Assembly (NCBI GenBank): GCA_029931535.1
Contig: JAQPZY010001418.1
Coordinates: 306,001-370,000 of the forward strand
Direction: 5' to 3'
DNA: 64,000 nucleotides
DNA from: Margaritifera margaritifera
Taxonomy: Eukaryota > Mollusca > Bivalvia > Unionida > Margaritiferidae
Part shown: piece after piece, positions 49,911-61,272 of the stretch
Position numbering within the stretch: position 1 is the first letter of the stretch
Layout of the letters: the number at the start of each line of letters is the position of its first letter
The notes under the pieces: generated by a model
What the model was told of the DNA's origin: nothing
Databases searched by the model: none
The model's input: only the letters and a program-made list of their open reading frames with translations
Position numbers and translations under genes: made by a program

Positions 49911-50221
49911 TCCATAATTTGACTGCATCATGCATTGAATATTCAAACTATTTTGTCTTTCACTGTAAGAATTCATACTACATACTGTGGATGCCAAAAG
50001 GTGGTCTAGGAGGTGGAGGTAACTGCAAAGCCAAGAGATAACCACTATTTCATTAGCAAGAGTAAAACAAATGGTACCACACCAACATAAGATTAGTTGC
50101 TTGCATTTTCTGTAGTATACATTACAGTATGCTTGACCAGATATGTACAGACTTGGTTCAAACAGTGCTGCTAGGTCAGTCTTCACCCATCGGGGATTTA
50201 TTCCTGATCTACAATTTCCCA

Positions 50222-50575
50222 AGAATTGAGATGTTATCCTGTATGTAGCTATATCTGTAGTAGAGATTGTTATAAGTAAGAATTGAGACGTTATCCTGTA
50301 TGTAGCTATATCTGTAGTAGAGATTGTTATAAGAATTGAGATGTTATCCTGTATGTAGCTATATCTGTTGTAGAGATTGTTATCCTGTATGTAGCTATAT
50401 CTGTAGTAGAGATTGTTATCCTGTATGTAGCTATATCTGTAGTAGAGATTGTTATCCTGTATGTAGCTATATCTGTTGTAGAGATTGTTATCCTGTATGT
50501 AGCTATATCTATAGTAGAGATTGTTATCCTGTATGTAGCTGTATCTGTAGTAGAGATTGTTATAAGTAAGGATAT
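50222..50575. repeat. 36-bp minisatellite
   Basis: Two spaced copies are followed by a compact array (50343-50560) of GTTATCCTGTATGTAGCTAT plus ATCTGTAGTAGAGATT. The 36-bp period leaves a 12-residue repeat open (RDCYPVCSYICS), which is an artefact. FBXO42 intron 7. Confidence 0.95.
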
Positions 50576-51490
50576 GCAGCCTGCCTATTTGGGAAGAAAG
50601 GATAAGTTGATGTAATTTTTAACTGACCTCTTTGAAGTAGAGGAGAGCTATTGTACTACATTGCATCAGTATCCACACATATAAAAACATATCCACATTG
50701 CATCTCAGCCATTCATTCTTCCTAGATTCTAGTCAGCAGTTTGGAGTGGGTTTCATAGCAGCTACCACTTTGGGAGAGGGCTAACTTTGTACATACATGC
50801 ACATTATTTTTACATTCTTCATCAAATGTTTGAATTTAGCTCATGACCATATAGGGTGTTGGAATCCTGTATATATACTTTTATACCTGGAATCTTGAAA
50901 CTTGATGAGGGGATGCATCTTGACGAGTACTACATCCTCATAACAAGAAGTCACTGTGACCCATATTTCATGCTTCAATGCTTTGGTAAAATTTTGTTTA
51001 TTTCTCAAGCACTGTTCATGCCAGAATCATCAAAATAGATTGTTGTACGCAAATGTATTAGGTATGATTCATAATGGATCAGTCACTGAATAGAGATGAT
51101 TTTATGCATCTCTTTTTAGTACCATGCCCTTACAACAAAAGAAAATCTGTGTGGACTACATTTAACATTTTGCTAGCTTAGGTTACATTTTTGCATTTAA
51201 CTCGTGACCACATAGGTTTTTTTTGCATTCTTGGTACATACTATCCTATATAGAATCATGAAACTTGGCGATAGGATGCTTCTGGCTACACCCTCATTAC
51301 AAAAGTAGGTCACTATGGCCTTTGTTTTATGCTTTACTTACTTGGATTAAATTTGTGTTTGTGTCTCTACAACTTTTAATTTGCAGATTATCCCTTGATC
51401 CAGCATGGTCACCCTGACATATGAACAAAATATACATTGTTCTGAATCAGTTAACATGATTGCTAAAATTATCTCAATCATTATTTTCAG

Positions 51491-52279
51491 GTGGGAAACA
51501 TGGCAGTAGTTCTGAGCAAATCTACCAGTCAGACAACAGCCTCCTCTCCCAGTCAACAGACTAGACCTCGCAGTGGTCATCGAAGTAGAGTCTGGATTCC
51601 ACCCAGAGCAGAAACATCCCAAGGTCAAAGGTCAATTCCAAGACTTACAGATCAAAATAATGATCATGAAGATGATGATATCCAATCAGGAAAAAGTCCT
51701 GAATCTCACAGCAAGTCAGTAAGCAGTTTTCATTCACAAGCTGCATGCGAGTCCCAATCAGAACCGATTCCAGGTGTATCACATGTATCAATGGAATCAA
51801 GTGAATCCGGTGTAGTTGGAACTCTAGGACCTCGGCCTGGAATGCCGAGTATTCGACCAAACGCAATGAAAAACAGACAGAAGCAGCTCGAGACTTTGTT
51901 AAAATATGAAAAGAAACTTAGGAAGAGTGCTGATTCTGCCAGTAGGGAAAGTGATAAAAACACCTCAAAATCTTCTACAGTTAATGAGGGTAGATCAAGT
52001 ACAAATGTCTCTCGGACCTCATGTACCAATGTTCATGTGTTGGATCTGTCAAGAGTTGTCTCATCAAAAGAAGTTACATGGCGACCAATATGTCTATCAT
52101 GCGATGAGGGGTCACCTGAGAAGACCATTTTCTATTCACTAGTTCAGGGGCGGGGAGAGTTAATAATGTTTGGAGGTATTGAGAAAGACATTCAGACAAT
52201 GCAGAGAGGAATTGGGCTAAAATCTCATGTTGTCAGCAACACCTTGTATTTATTGACTCCTCCAGAAATTACATTGTAA
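51491..52279 (+). CDS. FBXO42: FBXO42 exon 8 (linker, C-terminal kelch strand, stop)
   Basis: Begins after TTATTTTCAG; 262 codons and TAA. It opens VGNMAVVLSK, the counterpart of vertebrate VGQCVVVFSQ. Next comes a polar Ser/Gln/Arg-rich, probably disordered linker of about 180 residues with GLRP-like and RQKQLETLLKYEKKLRK segments. The conserved end follows: NVHVLDLSRV...VTWRP, then VQGRGELIMFGG and NTLYLL. The linker is much shorter than in vertebrates, which accounts for the smaller protein. The last strand is thought to close the propeller. Confidence 0.95.
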   Translation: MGNMAVVLSKSTSQTTASSPSQQTRPRSGHRSRVWIPPRAETSQGQRSIPRLTDQNNDHEDDDIQSGKSPESHSKSVSSFHSQAACESQSEPIPGVSHVSMESSESGVVGTLGPRPGMPSIRPNAMKNRQKQLETLLKYEKKLRKSADSASRESDKNTSKSSTVNEGRSSTNVSRTSCTNVHVLDLSRVVSSKEVTWRPICLSCDEGSPEKTIFYSLVQGRGELIMFGGIEKDIQTMQRGIGLKSHVVSNTLYLLTPPEITL

Positions 52280-52288
52280 TGGGGAATC

Positions 52289-52506
52289 TACCATCTATAC
52301 TTGCTTACAAGTCAGTTCGAACTGCAGACTTCACAAACCCAGATCTGCTGGCACATTATGTGGTGGCAGATCTGGGTCTGTGCGGTGAGGAGTAATCAGT
52401 AGAACAAAAAACATAGACCATGATCTGCCAGCGCATTATGCAATAGGAGATCAGAGTCTGTGCTGTTTGCAATTGGACCCGACTTACAAGTGAGTACATA
52501 TATGGT
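52289..52506. mobile_element. Double-hairpin MITE inside the FBXO42 3' UTR
   Basis: Starts 10 nt after the FBXO42 stop codon. The ends ACCATCTATACTTGCTTACAA and its partner (GACTTACAAGTGAGTACATA TATGGT) pair imperfectly. Inside are the family's two hairpins, CCCAGATCTGCTGGCACATT ... GGCAGATCTGGG at 52339-52380 and CATAGACCATGATCTGCC...GGAGATCAGAGTCTG at 52412-52461. It precedes the probable poly(A) signal, so mature FBXO42 mRNA should carry it. Confidence 0.8.
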
Positions 52507-52540
52507 TGTTTTTATCAAAATTGTCTGCATTTATGTAAGA

Positions 52541-52546
52541 AATAAA
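52541..52546 (+). terminator. Probable FBXO42 poly(A) signal
   Basis: AATAAA 262 nt after the stop codon, the first canonical hexamer downstream, followed by a T/G-rich stretch. The cleavage site was not determined. Confidence 0.55.
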
Positions 52547-52549
52547 CAG

Positions 52550-53286
52550 TCTCTCTAGAGTATCTATGTATTTCTTATCTGTTTCAGCTTTCATCTCTAG
52601 AATAGTAATTTAAGTGGTAAAAATGGAATAAATAAAAAATTACTCTGTGATTAAGAAAGAATTTTATGCCATATTGCAAAACAAACATTGAGGTAATTTT
52701 TGTCGGTCTGTACACCCTTCTTCAGCAGGCTCATCATTAAGGAAATATTTAAGATTGAGACATAAAATTTGATTGCAGATGAAGGTTTGAACTCAACCCC
52801 ACCCCATCTCCATGAACAATAGAAAACCTTTTATCAAAATTCCCTGGCATGAAAAAAAAGGTCTGTTGGTACATGAAATAAAGAACTGAGAAACTGATAA
52901 TTGAGGACACTCAGTTTACTCAATACAACAATTTCACTCTTACAGCACAGAAAATATATGTTGGTGAGAGTGGCACTCAAACAGTCAAGAAAAAATTCCA
53001 CAGGCATGTAATATTACTTGAACAGTTAATCTGATATGCATGTACCTGTATTTAACATTTATTGTATACAATATTAAACTTTTGGATTCATTATGAGCAA
53101 TCTCTTATTTCTATTTTCCAAACAAATTTACAAATTGTTTCCATTTATTAGAGTAAGTGTTTAAATCTCACATAGATCACATATAATACTATGTGATCAT
53201 GTAAAACTGGGCAATGTTACAAAGCAGCCAAAGCTGCAACATATAATATTCCCACACCATATTATGATATACAGTAATACAATATA
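52550..53286. other. Intergenic spacer between convergent genes
   Basis: No exon is supported on either strand. It separates the 3' ends of FBXO42 and the death-domain gene. Confidence 0.5.
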
Positions 53287-53713
53287 TACCATATTTGATG
53301 TAATACTTGATCCTTGCTCTAATAAGTGCACACACCCTACTCTCTAGTTAAAACTTACATAAACATCAAAACTAACCACATGTCTTGCAGAAGGGTCTAA
53401 AACCAGTCTAGAACATTTTTTTTTATTTATTGAACTTCCCCCTATCTCATTACCCATAACTTTGGGGCTTAAACAAGTCCCAAAATCAATTTTACAATCA
53501 TTTTATATGGCATGACCATACTGGGAGAAAGAATGCACCTACAAAGCAGAGAGCATGCAAACATAGGCAAAGGGAGCTAACTCTTTACTATGGAGATCGC
53601 ATGACAGGGTGATATTATCAATGTGATCTTATCATGACAAGCTTTAACCTCACAATGATCACCCCAAAAAAATGTTGAAGCGCACAGTTTAAGGTATTGA
53701 TTTAAATATGGTA
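53287..53713. mobile_element. MITE with ACCATATTT ends
   Basis: The left end TACCATATTTGATGTAATAC and the inverted right end TACCATATTTAAATCAATAC are partly complementary over about 20 bp. An internal GCTCTAATAAGTGCACACAC motif is typical of such elements. It lies in the intergenic spacer or the 3' UTR of the death-domain gene. A TTTATT at 53422-53427 could be a minus-strand poly(A) signal. Confidence 0.5.
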
Positions 53714-54894
53714 AATATATATCAATGAAGAACCTTTTGAAAATTTGTTACACTACTACAAAAACATTGATGAAGTTACTTGATTTACATAATGAATCAA
53801 TTTTTGTCATACTGTATAAATCTTGTATTATAATGTAACTCTGTACAGTGAAATACAGTAAATCAAACTGGTTGGAGCAAATGCTAAGATAGCATTGAAT
53901 TATGATGACAAAGTTGATCACATTGAAATTAGCACAAGGTTACTCTCAGTATTTCAATATGTCTTATTGTAACCTGTGTATCATGAAAAATATCCCATTA
54001 CAACATCAATAGCAATAAGTATCATATTATAATATCAGACGCAATACATAGCCCAAATACAAACATTAAGAAGGTTTGCAGTAATCGCTCCTTGAATTAA
54101 AAAATGTGCTATATATGCAAGCAACTGCACCTCAGTGCTAAAATATTAGAATGTTTCATGAATTTTATACTTAATGAACACACATCAGATTTCTACATTC
54201 TTAATTCTGACAAGAGCTCTTAGAGAACACTGCAAGCAAATACATGTCCCTACAGCTCCCGTGGACAATTCAATGTTGTAATTGATGAATCAACATTCCA
54301 ACTTATCTTTTGAAAAATCAGTATCTTCAGTTGTAAAAAAACGTAAATCTTTTCTCCAACACCTTAAATCTTACCCCTCTCTCTTGGAAAACAAAATACA
54401 GTGTGGAAGTATACTTATTCAAGATCCAATTTGGATATAATGGATAAATTCTTCATTAAAAATCATCTAATCTAGAAAATGTATACAGAAATTTGACTTA
54501 TGGGTGAGATCTTTAAGAATTTAGTACAATAGTGAAATATTTGCTATGCCCATGGACAGACTGGCAGCAGTGGAACAGTTGGTATGCCCATGGACAGACA
54601 ACTGTTCAACAAAACTGCATTCAGTTTCAAAAACTTGAGTCAAAATATTTGTATCAGAATGTCCCTAATGTTATAAATAATTTTTCTCTATCAGGATTTA
54701 AAAATTTCACAGAGGAATCAACATTTGAAATGTCTATCAAACTATCAAATGCACAAAACACACAGTATTCTATTAAATTTTCCCCTTTGAAGACAATTTC
54801 CCCACTCCTCCTTCATCATTTAATTGCTATGTAACTTTCTTGCCCCGACAAGTTTTCCTGTGCCACTTTTTATATGCTAGAAATGGTCCCGACA
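53714..54894. other. Probable 3' UTR / flank of the death-domain gene
   Basis: Downstream (on -) of the death-domain stop codon. A plus-strand frame at 54532-54834 has no recognised domain and two copies of TATGCCCATGGACAGAC near its start. No other feature is clear. Confidence 0.4.
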
Positions 54895-55091
54895 CTATGG
54901 ATGAAATGACTCGGCAAGCTCTGCGTATCCATGTTTCTTGAGGGCCTTGGCAAGAACCCCAATGGGGCCTAGTCCTAAATTGGTGCTCTTCCTCCAGGCT
55001 AGAAAAGTTCTCATGGTCACCTGTATATCCCCTTCTTTTCTGTAACTGGCGTAAATATCAGATACTTTTGAATCCGGCAACAACTCCTTGA
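54895..55091 (-). CDS. Death-domain gene, last exon
   Basis: Follows the acceptor GTTTGTATTTCAG (minus strand). Two bases complete a Leu codon, then 64 codons and a TAG at 54897-54895. Encodes the second half of the death domain, with KELLPDSKVSDIYASYRKEG, the Trp of FLAWRK, and the amphipathic IGVLAKALKKHGYAELAE. The stop lies six residues after the fold, so the domain is C-terminal. Confidence 0.75.
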
Positions 55092-55149
55092 CTGAAATAC
55101 AAACAACGGATATGGTCGACTTAATAAAATGCTTATTTCTGGTATCCAA

Positions 55150-56550
55150 ATTTTTACTGCACTGGAAATTAAAATATTCTCAATCACTGTACTCTTGACT
55201 TGCTTTAATCTCAATCTATTTGCTGGTATGTCTGCCTACCTGTATATTTACCTCCCTAATGTATGTATATAAAATTATCAAAAACATTTTTTTGTGAAAT
55301 TACTGGAAGCCATACATGCATATGTTTGATATGCGCATATATAAACTGAAACGTATAATGATGAACTATTTGTAAAGGTGCAATATTTACAGGTATCATC
55401 AAAACTGAACAGCATACAAATGATTAAAGAAAGATAGCAATAAGTAACTCACAGAGTTTAAAAAAGTAAATAGAGTCGCATTTATCACTTGATTGGATAT
55501 GAATTATTTGTCAGATGAACAAATTAGTCATCAGAGGTATTGTTTTATTGTACATGCATAAATACTCACTTCCTTTTGCCCCACCCCACCTGAAAAACTA
55601 TGCAATTGTTTTCTATATACATTTTCATGCATGTGCTAATTATCCAGGTTTATAGTAGGTATCCATTCCAGCCACCTATCAATATGGATCTGTATTTCTA
55701 TTTAAAGAATAAAATTCATACAACAAAATTATCATCATCAACAGCAACAGCAGATTTTCAGATTGCAGCTTAATGTTAATATCAGAAAGTGGAAAAATCT
55801 CAGTGTATCAAGCTGTAGGAAATTTGTTTATGACATCATTATACTGCATACCATTATGTAAAGATCATTTCACCGAGTTTACAAATGGATCATTTTTGAT
55901 AAAATTGTTCAAATCTGTTCCTGGGAAATCAAAGAGGTTTTTGAATGCACATTTTTAGCATCTATTGATTTTGATAGGTTCCAGAGATAAAGTATTCAGT
56001 GATGCTTCCAGGCCATGCAAGTGTTCTAATCGTGCAAAACTGATTGCCTATCACGCAAATTTGAAATTAACTATGCGCTATATCTCGCCCCAATAAAACC
56101 TGAACTCCCGCAAATAAAAAATGTGATACTCTAATAATTTAAAGAAGTCTGGCTCTGTTTTGCTACAGATAAGGTTTTCTGTTTTAATCTTGATCACCAA
56201 TGTAAATTTTATTTTTGGGGGGTGGGTGGGTGGTATGTGTCTTTCACTGCCAGACAGGAAATCCACTTAGGCAAGCTCATGACTGTTTGTTAATAGATTA
56301 CTTAAAAGTTCCCCTCTGACTTGGAGCAGGATACTGAACCATTCCCTGATCACTTGGAAATGGTTAATACTTTAGACACATCTCTGGAGACCTCCTGAAG
56401 TTTCTCTGGAAATTTGTGATTCTGATTTAGAGTTGGCTAGCACTCTGACTAGATTTGATGCGTTTATAAATTTCCTGACTCCTCCCCTCTTTAAAGCCAA
56501 GGGGAGGGCTCCCCCTATCCAAATAATTCCTGGCAGCATCCCTGAGTATT
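55150..56550. other. Intron of the death-domain gene
   Basis: The intron runs 55092-56902. No additional exon is supported in this part. There is a G-rich stretch at 56216-56234. Confidence 0.5.
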
Positions 56551-56554
56551 TGCC

Positions 56555-56875
56555 CAACAGCATACAGTACAGACCCTGATCTGTGATTGCAATATGTCCC
56601 ACAGATCAGGATGTAAGCTGTCCATTCACCTTGGGATTCCAAAGAGTACAGACCCTGATATGTGACTGCATAATGTCCCACAGATCAGAATTTATGCTGT
56701 TCATTCACCTTATGTTTCCAATCATTCAGTACAGACCCAGATATGTGATTGTGTAATATCCCACAGATCAGGGTTTATGCTGTTCATTCATTCGCCTTGT
56801 GATTTCAACCATACAGTATGCTGGTACACTATGGGACGGCATATCTGGGTCGACTCTGATCATGTAAGGAATGCA
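56555..56875. repeat. Tandem hairpin units related to the double-hairpin MITE
   Basis: Three units of about 85 bp start near 56565, 56646 and 56730. Each has CAGACCCTGATCTGTG...CCCACAGATCAGG.TTTATGCTG (self-complementary) followed by TTCATTCACCTT. A diverged fourth hairpin (GGTACACTATGGGACGGCAT) follows. The motifs match the internal hairpins of the MITE family. Confidence 0.75.
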
Positions 56876-56902
56876 TTGTACACATATAGTTTTGGTACTT
56901 AC

Positions 56903-56995
56903 GAAATGGAGTCACTAATGGATTAGATCGGTTGTCCTTGTGTAATTCATATGCTATCCTCGACAACTCCCAGTCTTTAATTGCTCGTGTTGATT
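56903..56995 (-). CDS. Death-domain gene, penultimate exon
   Basis: Acceptor ATATATACAG, donor CATTTC|GTAAGT (strong consensus); 93 nt, phase 1 on both sides. Encodes STRAIKDWELSRIAYELHKD and NRSNPLVTPF. The DW..L..IA.EL pattern is helix 1 of a death domain. The other two frames contain stops or fail the phase check. Confidence 0.7.
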
Positions 56996-57252
56996 CTGTA
57001 TATAATAATAATAATTTAACAAAAACAAATAATTATTTGCATACTGTAGATAACATATTATCTGTAATTTTACACTGCTTATTAATGATGTATATATACA
57101 AGTAAGGGTGGTAAAAAAAGTAATTTTCAGCAGATTTGCAATATATTTATAAGTATATTCAGGACAGAATGTAATTTTAATTGTTATGGATTGATGGTTT
57201 ATGGGTAAAATGATCACATGCCATACAGAGACTTTATCATGATATTTTGAAC

Positions 57253-57790
57253 CATGCTGCAAGTCTATATTTTCTATGCCATGCTGAAAGTCTATATTTT
57301 CTATGCTATGCAGTCAGTCTATATTTTCTATGCCATCCTGCAAGTCTATATTTTCTGTGCTATGCGATCTGTCTATATTTTCTATGCCATGCTGCAAGTC
57401 TATATTTTCTATGCCATGCCACAAGTCTATATTTTCTATGCTATGTGGTCAGTCTGTATTTTCTATGCCATGCTGCAAGTCTATATTTTCTATGCCATGC
57501 TGCAAGTCTCTATTTTCTATGCTGTGCGGTCAGTCTATATTTTCTATGCCATGCTGCAAGTCTATATTTTCTATGCCATGCTGCAAGTCTCTATTTTCTA
57601 TGCTATGCAGTCAGTCTCTATTTTCTATACCATGCTGCAAGTCACTATTTTCTATGCTATGCGACCAGTCTATATTTCTATGCCATGCTGCCAGTCTATA
57701 TTTTCTATGCCATGCTGCAAGTCTATATTTTCCATGCCATGCTGCAAGTCTATATTTTATATGCTATGCTGCCAGTCTATATTTTATATG
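57253..57790. repeat. 27-bp minisatellite, about 20 copies
   Basis: The unit contains ATGCTGCAAGTCTATATTTT plus CTATGCC, with variants such as CAGTCAG. Because 27 is a multiple of three and no unit carries a stop, all three plus-strand frames stay open for over 500 bp (169 to 184 codons). These are not genes. It lies in the intron between 56996 and 60646 of the death-domain gene. Confidence 0.95.
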
Positions 57791-58039
57791 CATTAAATTA
57801 AAGACATCATAGAAAGATGAATTACATCTGAAATTGAGTGTTATCATGGGTGAGGGAGAATATGTTGATTAGTTTTATTTCATTCAATATCTTACTCACT
57901 TTCTATACACCTGTCTTTGGTGGGGCATATTATGTTATGACATTGTCTGTCCATCCATCCATGCAAATGTCTGTTAACATTTGCTTGTCTGACCTATAAC
58001 TTTGTAATGGTCAGAGAGATTTTCATGACATTTTGGCCA

Positions 58040-58985
58040 AATTTATATTATGAATAGATGATGTGACAAGCCCCTGCCTCAAGGTCAAGGAAAAATATAA
58101 TTCTGTGACATGTATCCTTGTCTGGAGTAACTTTTGGACCACTTAAGATATTCTGATGAATTCTGCTCAAGTATATATCATGATGAGATGTTGTATCACA
58201 TACAATAGCCACACACCCTGCCTTGTGGTCAAGGTCAGGGCAAAGGGAAAATGTAAATGAGTGACTTGCATACTTTTCTGGAGTATAACTTCTGAACCAT
58301 CATGTAAGATGTTTTATAACCAGCTACATATAATCACTAGTGTGTTACATACCATAAATACACTCCTTGCCTCCAGGTCAAGGTCACAGCAAGGGAAAAT
58401 ATAAATCTGACCTCTATCCATGTATAACTTCTGACATAATGAAGATATTTTAATGATACTTACGCCAATTATATATCATGTTCAGATAGAGATAGAGTGT
58501 CACATGCCATAACGATGCCCCCTACCTCAAGGTGAAGGCCACAGAATTGGAATATGTAACTCTGACTTGTATCCTTACGTACCATGTAACTTTTGAACCA
58601 TAATTTCACATATATTTAATGAAATTTTAACCAGCTACATATCATGACTAAGCAGTGTCACGTATCATAACCACTCACTTCCTCAAGGTCAAGGTCACAC
58701 CAAGGGAAAATATAAATCTATAACCTATTATTTACATGTACAGGTGTAGCTTTGTAACCAATGAAGATATATGTAAATTAAATTTTACCTCATGATATAT
58801 CTTAACTTGAGAATGTCTAGCTTATTCAGCCATACCACCTGCGTCGTGATCAAGGTCACAACAAGGGGTAATGTAAGACTGTAGCCTATTTCCTTGTCCA
58901 GGCTGTCATCTTTTAACTCCAAGAGATATTCTGATGAAACTTTACCCAGGTCCACATTTTATCATACAAAAGTCAAGTCCCTAGC
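58040..58985. repeat. Degenerate array of about 150-bp units with AAGGTCAAGGTCA motifs
   Basis: About six units, each with CCTCAAGGTCAAGGTCACA, GGGAAAATATAAATCTG, TAACTTTTGAACCAT and AACCAGCTACATATCATGA. Copies of the TCAAGGTCA core are at about 58080, 58217, 58376, 58686 and 58850. It is intronic in the death-domain gene. Confidence 0.9.
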
Positions 58986-59025
58986 TTAATAGTAAAGGTC
59001 ATAGTTATGGAACAGATGTATCATG

Positions 59026-59425
59026 TTCAGTTTGTGGTACCCTGGCTTTCCCAAGCAATAAATTGTAACCACTTGCATATGACTGCGTATAGTCAGTTTG
59101 TGGTACCCGTGCTTTCCCAAGCAATAAATTGTAACCACTTGCATATGACTGTGTATAGTCAGTTTGTGGTACCCGTGCTTTCCCAAGCAATAAATTGTAA
59201 CCACTTGCATATAACTGTGTATAGTCAGTTTGTGGTACCCTTGCTTTCCCAAGCAATAAATTGTAACTACTTGCATATGACTGTGTATAGTCAGTTTGTG
59301 GTACCCTTGCTTTCCCAAGCAATAAATTGTAACCAGCTGCATATGACTGCATCCAGTCAGTTTGTAGTACTCTGATTTTCACAAGCAGTAAATTGTAATC
59401 ACTTGCATATGACTTTAAGTTTGAT
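59026..59425. repeat. 66-bp minisatellite, six copies
   Basis: The unit contains GTACCCGTGCTTTCCCAAGC, AATAAATTGTAACCACTTGC and ATATGACTGTGTATAG; units are spaced exactly 66 bp. The outer units are more diverged, so expansion was in the middle. The 22-residue repeats open on both strands are artefacts. Confidence 0.95.
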
Positions 59426-59429
59426 AAAG

Positions 59430-60170
59430 TTGTCACCCTGTAATAGTACCTCAGCTGTAAGTGGCTATTATTTACACTTGAAATTTATTATTTGTTAAAA
59501 ATCAATTAAAACAACATTGTGGATAACAAACAAAACTGATGGATATTTTATACAGATAGACTGATAAAAAAAAAAAAAACGTTATAATTGTTGATTCAAA
59601 CCAATCTCATGCCCCATTAATTTGTGTCAATTCATCAGACTGCCCCATTAAAAAAAAAATTCACAAACTTTGGCAGGGCATCTGTGTTCTACAGGCCCTT
59701 TTCTTGTTGTACATACACATCAAGTTCACAAGCAAAACTAGTAAAAGATCAGCAAATGTAATCATGAAATGTTGTATTCAGTTTGAATTGCTTGGAGGCA
59801 CTCTGTGTAGTTTGTCTATTTATTTACTGACCCCTTTTCCTAGCAGTTAATCTTGTGATAGTTGTTTCCTTGGACAGCCATTTTGGAATACAATGTAAAC
59901 ATATCCTAGTATCATTTACATGTGTAAACAGATCTTTAAGCTTGAAACTATAAATTGTAAAGATAAATATACATGAATGGTGTTCTCCAACATGGCTGAC
60001 AAATCGAAATAACAGCTTCTTAGTGAAAAGGGTCAGACCAGGCCTGGTATTTCTTAACATTAAACTCAAGTTCAAAGTCTAGACACTTCGACAGTTTATA
60101 ACTTCAATTAAAATAAAGCAACAATCACAGAACTTAACTTGTGTCGCTCAATTAGACTGCCAAATTTCAT
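59430..60170. other. Intron of the death-domain gene, no exon seen
   Basis: AT-rich with A runs near 59566 and 59650. A minus-strand frame at 59824-60075 lacks splice borders and domain similarity. Confidence 0.45.
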
Positions 60171-60174
60171 TACA

Positions 60175-60376
60175 TACCATATATATTCGCTTATAAATTG
60201 AGCCCAACTGCAAACTGCACAGAACCAGATCTGCTATTGCATAATGTGCTGGCAGATTTGGGTTTATGCAGTTTGTTCGGAGGAATTAGTAGTTTCTGCC
60301 CGCGCATTATGCGATGGCAGATCAGGGTCTATGTTGTTTGCAGTTGGACTGAACTTATAAGAAAGTATATGTGGTA
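60175..60376. mobile_element. Double-hairpin MITE, copy in death-domain gene intron
   Basis: Starts TACCATATATATTCGCTTAT and ends CTTATAAGAAAGTATATGTG GTA, with the two internal hairpins (AACCAGATCTG...CAGATTTGGGTT; GCCCGCGCATTATGCG ATGGC). It has the same layout as 24761-24981 but inverted order of the CTGCA and GTTGTT stems. Confidence 0.8.
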
Positions 60377-60646
60377 TCTGATTTGCAGGGTTTGCAGCTT
60401 GAGCTTGTGCTTAAAATGTTTCAAGAACAGAAAACTTAATGAGCTGGAGTTTGAGACGGAGATTCTGTGTCGGACAATCCTACTTTTGTAAACTCTATCT
60501 CAAACTCCTGTGCCATATCAAGTATAAAAGAGAAAGTCATGAATCAGCAATGTAATTATCTCGGGGGTAAACAGACCACCTGACTATGACATGTATTTCT
60601 TTTTATAAATCATAAATCTTGAGAGTCTTCCAAAGATATTGGTTAC

Positions 60647-60748
60647 CATAGATTTCTGGATATCGGTCTTTTGTTGGCACTGTGACAGGCTGACTACCCC
60701 CCTGGGCCCCATCCATCGGACTCTGGCCTGCCTCATCACTTGTACCCC
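60647..60748 (-). CDS. Death-domain gene, internal exon (linker)
   Basis: 102 nt between CACACTTAG (weak pyrimidine tract) and CTATG|GTAACC; phase 1 on both sides. Encodes GTSDEAGQSPMDGAQGGSQP and VTVPTKDRYPEIY, a Gly/Ser/Pro-rich linker with higher GC than its surroundings. Phase and position fit the exon at 56995. Confidence 0.55.
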
Positions 60749-60850
60749 CTAAGTGTGTCGTTTGACGTACCATTGTTTTGTTGGACAGCGAGTCAGCTTA
60801 GAGAGTCATCTTCAAACCTGACATGGTACAAAATGGAAATGTATTTCACA

Positions 60851-61272
60851 GTACTCTTTGTATTTCTCTTTAAATTACGTGTAAAAGGATAAAAGACACG
60901 ATAAGCCCTCTTTGTACTTCCTTGAAATTATGTGTAAAAGAAAAAAAAGCATGATAAGCACTCTTTGTATTTCTCTATAAATTACGTGTAAAGGATAAAA
61001 GACATGATAAGCACTCTGTATTTCTCTTGAAATTATGTGTAAAAGGATAAAAGACACGATACACACTCTTTGTATTTCTATTGAAATTATGCGTAATAGA
61101 ATAAAAGACCTGATAAGTACTCTTTGTATTTCTCTTGAAATTATGTGTAAAAGAATAAATGACATGATAAGCACTCTTTGTATTTCTCTTGAAATTATGT
61201 GTAGAAGGATAAAAGACATGATACACACTCTTTGTATTTCTCTTGAAATTATGTATTAAAAAATAAAAGACC
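60851..61272. repeat. 54-bp minisatellite, eight copies
   Basis: The unit contains CTCTTTGTATTTCTCTTGAA, ATTATGTGTAAAAG and ATAAAAGACATGATA. The 18-residue open repeats on both strands are artefacts. Intronic in the death-domain gene. Confidence 0.95.

Noticed and set aside
49791..50222. 143-codon minus-strand frame
   Set aside because: It runs through an inverted repeat in an FBXO42 intron, with no domain, no splice support and mixed composition.
57247..57812. Three overlapping frames of 169-184 codons
   Set aside because: Artefact of a 27-bp satellite.
58986..59436. Frames of 118-143 codons on both strands
   Set aside because: Artefact of a 66-bp satellite.
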